A stretch of DNA of 64,000 bases, taken from positions 1-64,000 of the forward strand of contig CAKOXK010000003.1 in the NCBI GenBank assembly GCA_934130085.1, read 5' to 3'. The position numbers and the translations under genes were made by a program. Below, piece after piece: positions 26,149-33,726 of this stretch (position 1 is the stretch's first letter; each line of letters starts with the position of its first letter). The notes under the pieces are model-generated. The model did no database searches, was not told the DNA's origin, and was given only the letters and a program-made list of their open reading frames with translations. The DNA is from an uncultured Clostridia bacterium. Lineage in GTDB: Bacteria; Bacillota; Clostridia; TANB77; CAG-508.

Positions 26149-26484
26149 TTAAGTTAAATTTTCAAGAATCTTTTTTGCATAAGAACAATCTGCTTTTATC
26201 TTCTTTCCATTTTTATTTGCATTATCTATTACAGCCTCTACAAGCCTTTTTGCAATTCCTTGGCCCTGATAATCCTTACTTACTTCAGTATGAACAATGT
26301 TCCAATATTCACCCTCATCTACAAAATTACACTCTCCTACTTCTTTTAAAGGATATTTTTGCATATCATAAGAATAATTATTTTCTTTATTCTTCTTTAG
26401 ATTAATTTTTTCACATTCTTTAGCACTGCCCTGATCTAAAGCAACAGCTCTATTATTTTCAATTTCAAATTTAATTGTTATCAT
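26149..26484 (-). CDS. GNAT-family N-acetyltransferase (small YjdJ-like type)
   Basis: A 111-residue protein. VHTEVSKDYQGQGIAKRLVE near residues 66-85 contains the acetyl-CoA loop (Q-G-Q-G-I-A) of the GNAT fold. KIKADCSYAKKIL at the C-terminus is typical of the minimal GNAT subfamily that covers only the acetyl-CoA-binding half. EGEYWNIVHTEV is the preceding strand. Acetyl acceptor unknown. It is monocistronic with a weak SD. Confidence 0.8.
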   Translation of the reverse strand: MITIKFEIENNRAVALDQGSAKECEKINLKKNKENNYSYDMQKYPLKEVGECNFVDEGEYWNIVHTEVSKDYQGQGIAKRLVEAVIDNANKNGKKIKADCSYAKKILENLT

Positions 26485-26616
26485 ATTATCCGTTTAGCCT
26501 ATAAAATTAGCTAATCCTTTCTATCATATTATATTATTTAGACACATAAGATTCTCTAGAATATATTTTATTTCTTCTAATTATCTTTTGAATTCAATAA
26601 ATCCAGTATCTATTTT

Positions 26617-27165
26617 TTACCCTGTAGTAATCATTAAAAAAACGTCATCTTTTAGTGGGTTGTCTATTGCATTACGAATTTTATCTCTTAAATATTTAAG
26701 CATGTCATTATAACATTCTAAAAAGACCTTATATGCCATGTTGTAAACTATCATTTCAGCATATACTGTGAGTCCCCTTGAACTTATATATGATATTGTT
26801 TCGAAATAGTTACCGCTCATTATATGAAAAAATGGTACCCCTTCTGTTCTTATAGTATTCTCTATTTTTTCCGTGCTATCGTTAGACTTTATTTTTTCGA
26901 GTATTTGATTAAGTTTGCTTCTTTCATCATTACGCATTTTTTCGCTCTTTGTCTCCGACAATAACAAATTATATATATTTTTTACTAGAACATCCTCTTT
27001 TATATAAAAAATAACGCTTCTTTCATCTTCTTCAACATCATACAAATTAAAATTTAATTCGTCTTTTAAATCTCTTAATATTTCTTCTTTTGTACAATAT
27101 TTATAGTCATCCTCTTTTTCTACTACAATTTTTGTTGCAACTCCAACAACTAGTGCTAGTCCCAT
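26617..27165 (-). CDS. Uncharacterised protein, 182 residues
   Basis: Unrecognised. The start MGLALVVGVATKIVVE follows a strong SD (GGAGGAA). After an N-terminal hydrophobic stretch the protein is acidic and mostly helical, with a glycine/tyrosine patch near 117-130 (MSGNYFETISYISSRG) and no membrane-length segment apart from possibly residues 2-14. It is divergent from the HTH-like gene at 27291 and shares a short intergenic region with it. Confidence 0.55.
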   Translation of the reverse strand: MGLALVVGVATKIVVEKEDDYKYCTKEEILRDLKDELNFNLYDVEEDERSVIFYIKEDVLVKNIYNLLLSETKSEKMRNDERSKLNQILEKIKSNDSTEKIENTIRTEGVPFFHIMSGNYFETISYISSRGLTVYAEMIVYNMAYKVFLECYNDMLKYLRDKIRNAIDNPLKDDVFLMITTG

Positions 27166-27213
27166 AATTATTCCTCCTTTTTTTATATCATAGCATCTGT
27201 GTTTCTAATTTAG

Positions 27214-27236
27214 GTCGCTTTCAAAGCGACTTTTTT
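27214..27236 (+). terminator. Hairpin with T-run in a divergent intergenic region
   Basis: GTCGCT (27214-27219) pairs with AGCGAC (27225-27230) and is followed by TTTTTT. By sequence it is a plus-strand terminator, yet no plus-strand gene ends nearby. It may stop antisense transcription or belong to an unannotated short transcript. Confidence 0.5.
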
Positions 27237-27290
27237 AGTAAAATACTACCAATTCCAAATTATTATGTTATAATGTTAATGGAGGTCATT

Positions 27291-27797
27291 ATGACTTATT
27301 TATTTAATAACAAAAATATTCCAGAAGATTTATTGTTTTTATTTAGTTGTCATCAGGATGAAATCCTTGATAAACATTTAATTTCTTCTGACGATTTGAT
27401 TCAAGAGCCTTCCGAAGATTATATTTTAGAATCTATTAAAGGCAAAAAACTTACAGAAAAAACTTTTAGCGAGTCTCTTCTTTATTATATTGATTCGTCT
27501 AGTCTATCTGACGTTCAAGTATATAAAAGAGCTTTTATTGATAAACGTATGTTTTCAAAAATACGTTCTAATAAAAGCTATCATCCTTCCTTTGGTACTG
27601 TTGTTGCGCTTTCTCTTGCATTAAAGTTATCTACTTTTGATTTCAAAGAACTATTACATTCAGCAGGTTATTCTCTACCTCAAAATTCTTATATTAATAT
27701 AACTTTGCAATATTGTTTTGATAATGAAATTTATGATATTCTTAGAGTTAATGAGCTAATTTACACTATTTCAAATAAGGAAATTAGAGATTTATGA
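27291..27797 (+). CDS. Uncharacterised protein with C-terminal XRE-like helical domain
   Basis: A 168-residue protein starting at MTYLFNN (27291), where GGAGG lies at ideal spacing; a frame-open start 18 bp earlier is less likely. Residues ~75-165 (VYKRAFIDKRMFSKIRSNKS, then SFGTVVALSLALKL, FKELLHSAGYSLP, YDILRVNELIY) follow a domain I recall from many Firmicute proteins of unknown role. It resembles a degenerate XRE-type DNA-binding unit (VALSLALKLSTFDFKELLHS similar to helices 3-5). The N-terminal half is not recognised. Function unknown. Confidence 0.55.
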   Translation: MTYLFNNKNIPEDLLFLFSCHQDEILDKHLISSDDLIQEPSEDYILESIKGKKLTEKTFSESLLYYIDSSSLSDVQVYKRAFIDKRMFSKIRSNKSYHPSFGTVVALSLALKLSTFDFKELLHSAGYSLPQNSYINITLQYCFDNEIYDILRVNELIYTISNKEIRDL

Positions 27798-28099
27798 TGT
27801 TTTTTAAATATTTCTTTTATTACTTCCTTTATTAGCTTATATTTGCTATTTTCTTTTTATCTCCCCAAAAAAAATTCTTTTCACCTATTCCATAAAAAAT
27901 CTCGATTTTTTATGTTTAATTCAGTTGGATTTTTGTAAAATTTAAAAGCTCTTCTTGCATAAGCATACTTCTTTTCTGACCTTTTATATTTTATATGTTA
28001 TTTGTTATTTTCATAGCTCATAATATCGTCAGTTTTATCTTCATCTTTTATAATTACTAAATATTTATATCTCCAACTGGGTAGTTTTAAAATTTTATT
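27798..28099. other. Gene-free spacer between convergent genes
   Basis: AT-rich sequence between the HTH-like gene and the CYTH-NUDIX gene. No convincing gene, RNA or strong hairpin was seen. Confidence 0.4.
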
Positions 28100-29092
28100 T
28101 TAACTATTTTTATAACAATCAAGTACTTTCTTAAATAATTCCCTCGTATTATCATACGTAATTTTCTTAAGTGCCTCATTAAAATCCAACCATTTTATAT
28201 CTGATATTTCGCTTTCTTGTCTCTCTATGTCTCCTCCTACACATTTGGCAATAAATAATACTACTTCTTTTAGCTTTCCCTTGTCTGTTACATACTTCAT
28301 TGTATATCTCTTATTTTCATCAATGGCTACATCTAAATTTGTTTCTTCTTTTACTTCTCTAGTTGCAGTTTCTATTTCCGTTTCGTCTTTTTCAACATGA
28401 CCTTTTGGAAATCCCCAATGACCTTTAGTTTGTTTGATTAATAATACTTTATCATCATTTATAATGATGCATCCACAAGACTTCTCCATCGGTTTATTGT
28501 GAACATTACTTAATAACTTTTCCAACTCTATTTCCGCTTTCTTTACAAAATAATTGTCTGTATAAACTGGTATCCCTATTTTATTTACTTGCTGAATTAG
28601 TTTTTCTACAGTATCTAACTCTCCTCTTTCCTCAGTTTCTATTTCGACCAAATTATCTCCATTTTTTATTTCTTTAATAGCCATTTGAAGTCCGTCTTTT
28701 TCATACACTATATCATTTTCTTTGATGTTCATAATTTCTTTATATCCTATTGCTGTTAATATTTCTTTAGCTTCTTCAGTGTTTAAAATTTTACAATTAA
28801 TTGATTTTTGATTTAATATATTTCCCTCTTTATCAAAATTTTTAATTTTAAATGTAATAAATTTCTCTCTGCCTTTAGTCATCTTTTCTATAATTTCTCT
28901 TACCAACACCGCTTTAGATAAAATATTTCTCACATTAGTCTTATCTAAATTTACATTTGCAGGTATAAAATATGTATCATCCAGAGAAAATTTGTCAACA
29001 ATTTTAAATCCTTTTTCTTCTACTATCCTATAAAATTCGTTCAATTGACATTTAATTTTTAGCGTTATCTCATTGCTCTGTTTCGAACTCAT
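28100..29092 (-). CDS. CYTH-like domain fused to a NUDIX hydrolase
   Basis: A 330-residue two-domain protein. Residues ~6-195 resemble the CYTH (class IV adenylate cyclase/triphosphatase) fold. They begin with the EITLKIKC strand and include VLVREI, KFITFKIKNF, LQMAIKEI and NLVEIETEERGE, giving the expected alternating charged strands. Residues ~205-330 are a NUDIX domain with the box GHVEKDETEIETATREVKEE (GX5EX7REUXEEXGU). WGFPKGHVEKDE is characteristic of Ap4A-type or general diphosphatases. The fusion suggests hydrolysis of a linear or nucleoside polyphosphate. GGAGGAAAG precedes the start. It is the last backbone gene before the tRNA-derived repeats of the island. Confidence 0.8.
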   Translation of the reverse strand: MSSKQSNEITLKIKCQLNEFYRIVEEKGFKIVDKFSLDDTYFIPANVNLDKTNVRNILSKAVLVREIIEKMTKGREKFITFKIKNFDKEGNILNQKSINCKILNTEEAKEILTAIGYKEIMNIKENDIVYEKDGLQMAIKEIKNGDNLVEIETEERGELDTVEKLIQQVNKIGIPVYTDNYFVKKAEIELEKLLSNVHNKPMEKSCGCIIINDDKVLLIKQTKGHWGFPKGHVEKDETEIETATREVKEETNLDVAIDENKRYTMKYVTDKGKLKEVVLFIAKCVGGDIERQESEISDIKWLDFNEALKKITYDNTRELFKKVLDCYKNS

Positions 29093-29371
29093 AATTATTC
29101 TTTCCTCCTTTTTGATACATTATATCACTTATAATAAAACATTGGAATGAATTTAAAGTACAAGTAGTAATTTTTATAGTGTTTTATACCATTAGCGTTT
29201 ATTGTTCTGTTTTTACTTACATTTTTCATTTTATTCACAAGGTCTATACAACTTAATATGTCATTTAAAAAGTGTTTAACAATACACCACTTCATTCTAA
29301 TCTTTATTTATTAAAGACTTCCTTGGATACTTAATGTTATCTTAGTTGATTTAAATAGTTCTAAACCTATA

Positions 29372-29392
29372 ACCTTCGGGGTATGAGAATTT
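29372..29392 (-). repeat. Degenerate tRNA-fMet-derived site (attA)
   Basis: ACCTTCGGGGTATGAGAATTT matches the anticodon-side part of the copy at 38385 (ACCTTCGGGTTATGAGAATTT) in all but one position. On the minus strand it reads as CTCATACCCCGAAGGT, the initiator tRNA anticodon loop and variable region; beyond this the T-arm is eroded. It marks the left edge of island unit 1. The surrounding gap 29093-29529 has no gene. Confidence 0.6.
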
Positions 29393-29544
29393 GATTGTGA
29401 TTTTCGAGAATTTTTGTTCACTTGAGTTTTTATTAGTTTAGATAGGGTTAGAGCAAATTTGTAAGATTATGAAATAGGTTAAATTTGGTTGTTTTTTGCA
29501 ACGATTGTCACCAATAATTTTTAATAAAAATGGAGGTTTTAACA

Positions 29545-29847
29545 ATGAAATTTTGTGATATTTTAAATAATAATGAAAGTGAAAATTTATTAAAAGACTG
29601 GTTAGATCTTAGAGAAGAAGAATTATCTCATATGGATGAAAACGATAAGAAACATCTAATTAATTTCGATGATTGTTCTGAAAATATTTTAAATAATGTT
29701 ACTGGAGAAAGTTATAACTATGTTTCTAAAAAATTAGAATTAATGTATGATGATTTTATTGATTATTGTTCATATTGGAATAATAAATATTATATGAGTG
29801 GCTTCAGTGATGCAATTAAACTGATTTTAAGTGGATTAAAATTATAA
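29545..29847 (+). CDS. Att-proximal small protein, paralogue 1
   Basis: A 100-residue acidic protein starting at MKFCDIL, with GGAGG just upstream. It is clearly homologous to the protein at 38658-38948: both share LLKDWLDLREE, a DKK...FD segment, the N-Y-V-x-K-x-L-x-x-x-x-x-x-F block, and YWN(N/E)KYY followed by a G-F-x-D motif. Each copy is the first gene after a tRNA-fMet-derived site. No known domain is recognised. The linkage suggests an accessory function of the element, or at least inheritance with each integrated unit. Confidence 0.65.
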   Translation: MKFCDILNNNESENLLKDWLDLREEELSHMDENDKKHLINFDDCSENILNNVTGESYNYVSKKLELMYDDFIDYCSYWNNKYYMSGFSDAIKLILSGLKL

Positions 29848-29854
29848 CATCAAA

Positions 29855-29874
29855 AGGCGAGTTAATTCTCGCCT
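29855..29874. terminator. Terminator hairpin between convergent genes
   Basis: AGGCGAG (29855-29861) and CTCGCCT (29868-29874) form a perfect GC-rich stem between the small protein and the DUF2290 gene. Confidence 0.7.
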
Positions 29875-29875
29875 C

Positions 29876-30517
29876 TTAATCATTTTGATTTATCCAATTA
29901 ATATGAATACACATTTTTTCATTATCAGTAATTGTATCTTCGTTTATTATTAATTCTTTATCATTATATATAATACCATATACATTCATTAATATAAATT
30001 TAACAAATTGTAAAAATGACATATTACTTTTTATTGGAATTCTGCATTTCTCAATATTACTAATTGTCATATGTGCAGCTGGATGTTCAACATCTTTATG
30101 ATTTTTTATATCATAATCAACCCTAATTAATAATGGAATTCCCCCAATTTCATCACTATCTGCAAAATTTGTGCTTGCTTCACTATTATCATCCTCTATT
30201 TCATCTGATAATTTCATATAAAGCATTCTTTGCTTTATAATCATATTATTTTCTATTTTATATTCTATTTGAAATATGCTTTTATCTTTTAATAGAATAC
30301 TATATTGTTTTTCTCTTCTTAAAGTTTCTATTACTTCTTGTGCATTTATATTTTTATCATATAGTATATTGGAAATAGTATTGTTTTTACCACTCCATGT
30401 TAAACTATTACTATCTTCTTTAAATTCTATATTATCTATTATCAAATTATTTTCTATAAGAAATGTAATTATATTATGATATTCTTTTATAATTCTTTTT
30501 TTTATATCACTCTTCAT
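29876..30517 (-). CDS. DUF2290-family protein (helicase partner)
   Basis: A 213-residue protein. Residues ~125-190 match the pattern I recall for DUF2290: LLIRVDYD, then HPAAHMTISNIEKCRIPI, then LQFVKFILMNVYG. The family has no established activity. Its start overlaps the end of the helicase gene by 11 bp, so the two are cotranscribed and probably translationally coupled. Stable pairing of a small DUF protein with a SF1 helicase inside an integrative element is typical of phage-defence modules. That role is inferred. Confidence 0.65.
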   Translation of the reverse strand: MKSDIKKRIIKEYHNIITFLIENNLIIDNIEFKEDSNSLTWSGKNNTISNILYDKNINAQEVIETLRREKQYSILLKDKSIFQIEYKIENNMIIKQRMLYMKLSDEIEDDNSEASTNFADSDEIGGIPLLIRVDYDIKNHKDVEHPAAHMTISNIEKCRIPIKSNMSFLQFVKFILMNVYGIIYNDKELIINEDTITDNEKMCIHINWINQND

Positions 30518-32630
30518 TTTTCTTCTCTTCTATCATTTTTATAAATTCTTCTTTTTGTTCTGGAGTATTTAAATCAAATATTTCTTTTACTATTTCATTC
30601 ATTATATTGGTTTCGCCACTTTTTTTCATCTCTAATATAATTTTTCTTACATCTTCAATTTTAGCTTTATCTTTATCTCCTATATCTTTATTATTCATTA
30701 CTATATTTTTCAAATCATCCTTAGTAGGATATTTATCAAAAACTAATTTATAATCATTCTGTTTTATGATATTATATTCATTACAAAGTTTATCCATTCC
30801 TTCACCATATCCCAAAACTTTAACCCATCCTTTGCTTCTAGTAATTGCTGTAAACAAAGAATTTCTATCCTTAGTACCGGTTAAAGAATTTACACATTTT
30901 TGAGCATTTAGAATAACAACATAATATGCCTCATTTCCCTTTGCTCTAAATATACTAGAATATACAACAGAATCATTTCTAAAAAAATCTTCTCTATATG
31001 CTGAACCTGCTAAATGTATATTTATATTTAGTTCTGGAGTTTCTTCATTTTCAACAAGTTGCTTAGCATATAATTCTCCTTTGTTTTCTGCATGAGCTAA
31101 TGTATCCATATCTATTATTATTATTTCATTATATGGAATTCCATCATCAATTGCTTGTTTAATAATTTTTATTGTTTTACTTTCTTGTTCAGACTTATCA
31201 TTACAATTTATAAAATCTATTATTTGTTCATCTTCATCGTCTAGAAAGTCTGGACTGGTCTCTTTATCTCTGTATAATGTAGTCTTTTCTCCTTCAATTA
31301 TACTACCACTCTCTACTTTATATCCTATTGCATCCCATACATCTTTTGAACTAGGAAATTGCACTAATCCTTCTTCTCTATATATTCCACAGCCTATTGC
31401 ATGAGCAGTAACTATAACTTTACTTTGGTTTCTATAGCAAACTTTTAATGGAGTATCAGATTTTATATCAGTTTCAAATAATTCCTTTGGTTCTTTCATA
31501 GATACATCATTTAAGTTCTGTAATTCATCATATGCATATACTAATCTTTTTTCATTAGTTAATGAATTTAAACATATTTTATAAAAGTTTTCTTTAAAAT
31601 CTTGTGCCTCATCAATAATGATACAATCATATATTTTTTTAAATTCTTTTATTTCTTTTAATGCTTCTTCACAAACGCCTTCAAATGCATTTTTATTTCC
31701 GTATCTCATTTTACCATAATTAAATGTTTGAGGATTTATTTCGTTTGCTATACATATCTCATAATATACACCCTTGTTTGTACTTGATCCCCATGCATTC
31801 ATTATTTTTAATTTTTTATAATCGGGTGATTTACCATCATTCTTTAATTTATAAAATTTATCTATAAAATTATATATTTGGCCACTTAATGATCTAGTTT
31901 GAAATGTAACTACTATATTCCAGTCGGGATGCTTTGTATGTAATTCAACTGCTTTTCTTGCAAGTACTATGGTCTTACCACTTCCTGCCATTCCTCTAAT
32001 TCTTTGAATTCCTATAGGATCTGTTAATATGGCTTCCATTTGATTTTCATCATATCTTTCTATTTTATCATTCATTTCAAGAATTTTCTTAGCTTTTTTC
32101 TTATTAACATTTAAATCATCTAATAAGACTCTTTTTCTGATTCCATATGCCTCTTGTATCCCGGAGATAATTTTATTAATTTGATCTTCTGAAAATATGC
32201 TATCATTTCCTTTTTTTAATATATTTATAAATTCTTCTACACTATTAATTATAGGATATCCTTCTTGTGCGAGAATAGGATTATCAGAATTATTATATGT
32301 TATTATATTCATATTAAAAAATAGATTTCTTCTGTTTAATAAAAATTTGTATTTTTTTAATTTACTTTCCAACTTTGTATATATTTCATCTTGTATATCG
32401 GCATAATCTATTACACTTTGATTCAAAACATTTATAACAAATACACCTTTATTACATATAATTATTGAATCAATTATAATATTTCTATTACTAATTTGAT
32501 CTATAAAAATAGGATACCCTATATACATTTCACCTGAAATATCATCAAATTCTTCTTTTATTTTTTCTGTGATTTTCTGCATAATTTCCATCTTGCATGT
32601 TTCTAAATTATTTCCTATAACTTTTAACAT
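30507..32630 (-). CDS. SF1 (UvrD-like) helicase with N-terminal NERD-like domain
   Basis: A 707-residue protein. Residues ~10-140 resemble a NERD/PD-(D/E)XK-type region: IGYPIFIDQISNRNIIIDSI, then GVFVINVLN at the E-x-K strand, which reads degenerate. The helicase core follows, with Walker A GMAGSGKT (213-220), Walker B and DEAQ box IIIDEAQDF (337-345), the AYDELQNL segment, VCYRNQ, and RAKGNEAYYV plus FTAITRSKGWVKVLG (motif VI) near the C-terminus. It is expected to unwind or translocate on nucleic acid with ATP. It is encoded upstream of, and overlapping, the DUF2290 gene. A GGGAGG SD supports the start. It is probably a defence effector-sensor pair. Confidence 0.85.
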   Translation of the reverse strand: MLKVIGNNLETCKMEIMQKITEKIKEEFDDISGEMYIGYPIFIDQISNRNIIIDSIIICNKGVFVINVLNQSVIDYADIQDEIYTKLESKLKKYKFLLNRRNLFFNMNIITYNNSDNPILAQEGYPIINSVEEFINILKKGNDSIFSEDQINKIISGIQEAYGIRKRVLLDDLNVNKKKAKKILEMNDKIERYDENQMEAILTDPIGIQRIRGMAGSGKTIVLARKAVELHTKHPDWNIVVTFQTRSLSGQIYNFIDKFYKLKNDGKSPDYKKLKIMNAWGSSTNKGVYYEICIANEINPQTFNYGKMRYGNKNAFEGVCEEALKEIKEFKKIYDCIIIDEAQDFKENFYKICLNSLTNEKRLVYAYDELQNLNDVSMKEPKELFETDIKSDTPLKVCYRNQSKVIVTAHAIGCGIYREEGLVQFPSSKDVWDAIGYKVESGSIIEGEKTTLYRDKETSPDFLDDEDEQIIDFINCNDKSEQESKTIKIIKQAIDDGIPYNEIIIIDMDTLAHAENKGELYAKQLVENEETPELNINIHLAGSAYREDFFRNDSVVYSSIFRAKGNEAYYVVILNAQKCVNSLTGTKDRNSLFTAITRSKGWVKVLGYGEGMDKLCNEYNIIKQNDYKLVFDKYPTKDDLKNIVMNNKDIGDKDKAKIEDVRKIILEMKKSGETNIMNEIVKEIFDLNTPEQKEEFIKMIEEKKNEE

Positions 32631-32656
32631 AATTTGCCTCCCATCTATTATTTATA

Positions 32657-33598
32657 TTAATTTTTATTTGGTTTTAAAAAATGCTCTATCATACTTGCAT
32701 ATTGATCTTGTGCATTTAAGCAAGTGTCTATTAAATAGCCTTTTTCTTTATTAGTTTGATATTGATTTAATCCCCTATAGTAGAATAATTTATCTTTATC
32801 TAAAATAATAAATGGTACAATATTATTTTTTAAACATTCTTTAAATGCGATTATTCTACCAACTCTTCCGTTGCCATCTTGAAATGGATGTATCTTTTCA
32901 AATTTAGCATGAAATTCTATTATTTCATTTATTGTTTTTTGTTTTAAAGATTCATACCATTCTAATAATTTTTTCATATCTCTTTCAACATTTTTCGGTT
33001 CCGTAGTTTTAAGTCCTCCTACTTCATTAGATAACTTTTTATAATCTCCAACTATAAACCAATCTTTCCTGCTATCTGACGTTCCCTCTTTTAATATTTT
33101 GTGAAATTCTTTTATCATTTTTTCTGTTAATTTTTTATATGCTATCTCTAACATATAATCAACTAATTTAAAATGATTAGCTGTTTCTATAACATCATCT
33201 AAATCTGTTATCGTATCTTTTTCTGCTAATAATGTATTAGTCTCATAAATATACCTAGTCTGATCTTCTGTAAGTTTGCTTCCTTCAATGTGATTTGTAT
33301 TATATGCAAATGTAATTTGAGTATTGTGATATAAATTCCCCTTTAACTTCATATTTTTTTGTTCTCTTAACACTTCTAAAATATTTATTTTAGATATATC
33401 AAAATCATCTTCTTTAATCAATTCATCAATAGAAACATTAAATATTTCCGCTAATCTTTTTAATGATTCAATATTAGGTTCCAATGTCCCAGATTCATAT
33501 TTAGAAACCGTTGCTGGTTTTACTCCTAATATCTCTGCAATCTCGTTTTGAGTCATATTCTTATTTTCTCTATATATTTTTATTTTTTCTCCTAACAT
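32657..33598 (-). CDS. XRE-type HTH fused to a Fic domain
   Basis: A 313-residue protein. Residues ~4-58 are an XRE helix-turn-helix (MTQNEIAEILGVKPATVSKY). The Fic domain has an N-terminal inhibitory motif TNHIEGSKLT (101-110, S/T-xxx-E-G type) and an intact catalytic motif HPFQDGNGRVGRI (237-249). It should transfer AMP (or another NMP) to a hydroxyl side chain once the inhibitory helix is released, and could regulate its own promoter through the HTH. Start at MLGEKIK (33598), because AAGGAGAG lies just ahead. It is encoded upstream of the helicase-DUF2290 pair on the same strand, 26 bp apart, so it may regulate or guard that module. Confidence 0.88.
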   Translation of the reverse strand: MLGEKIKIYRENKNMTQNEIAEILGVKPATVSKYESGTLEPNIESLKRLAEIFNVSIDELIKEDDFDISKINILEVLREQKNMKLKGNLYHNTQITFAYNTNHIEGSKLTEDQTRYIYETNTLLAEKDTITDLDDVIETANHFKLVDYMLEIAYKKLTEKMIKEFHKILKEGTSDSRKDWFIVGDYKKLSNEVGGLKTTEPKNVERDMKKLLEWYESLKQKTINEIIEFHAKFEKIHPFQDGNGRVGRIIAFKECLKNNIVPFIILDKDKLFYYRGLNQYQTNKEKGYLIDTCLNAQDQYASMIEHFLKPNKN

Positions 33599-33726
33599 AA
33601 AAAACTCTCCTTTTTGATTATAATAATATAATATCATATTATTTCCAAAGAAGAAAGTTTTTATTTAATTTTTATTTATTTTTTCTAAAATAGAATTTGC
33701 TTTTTAATTAATTAATGATTACAATT

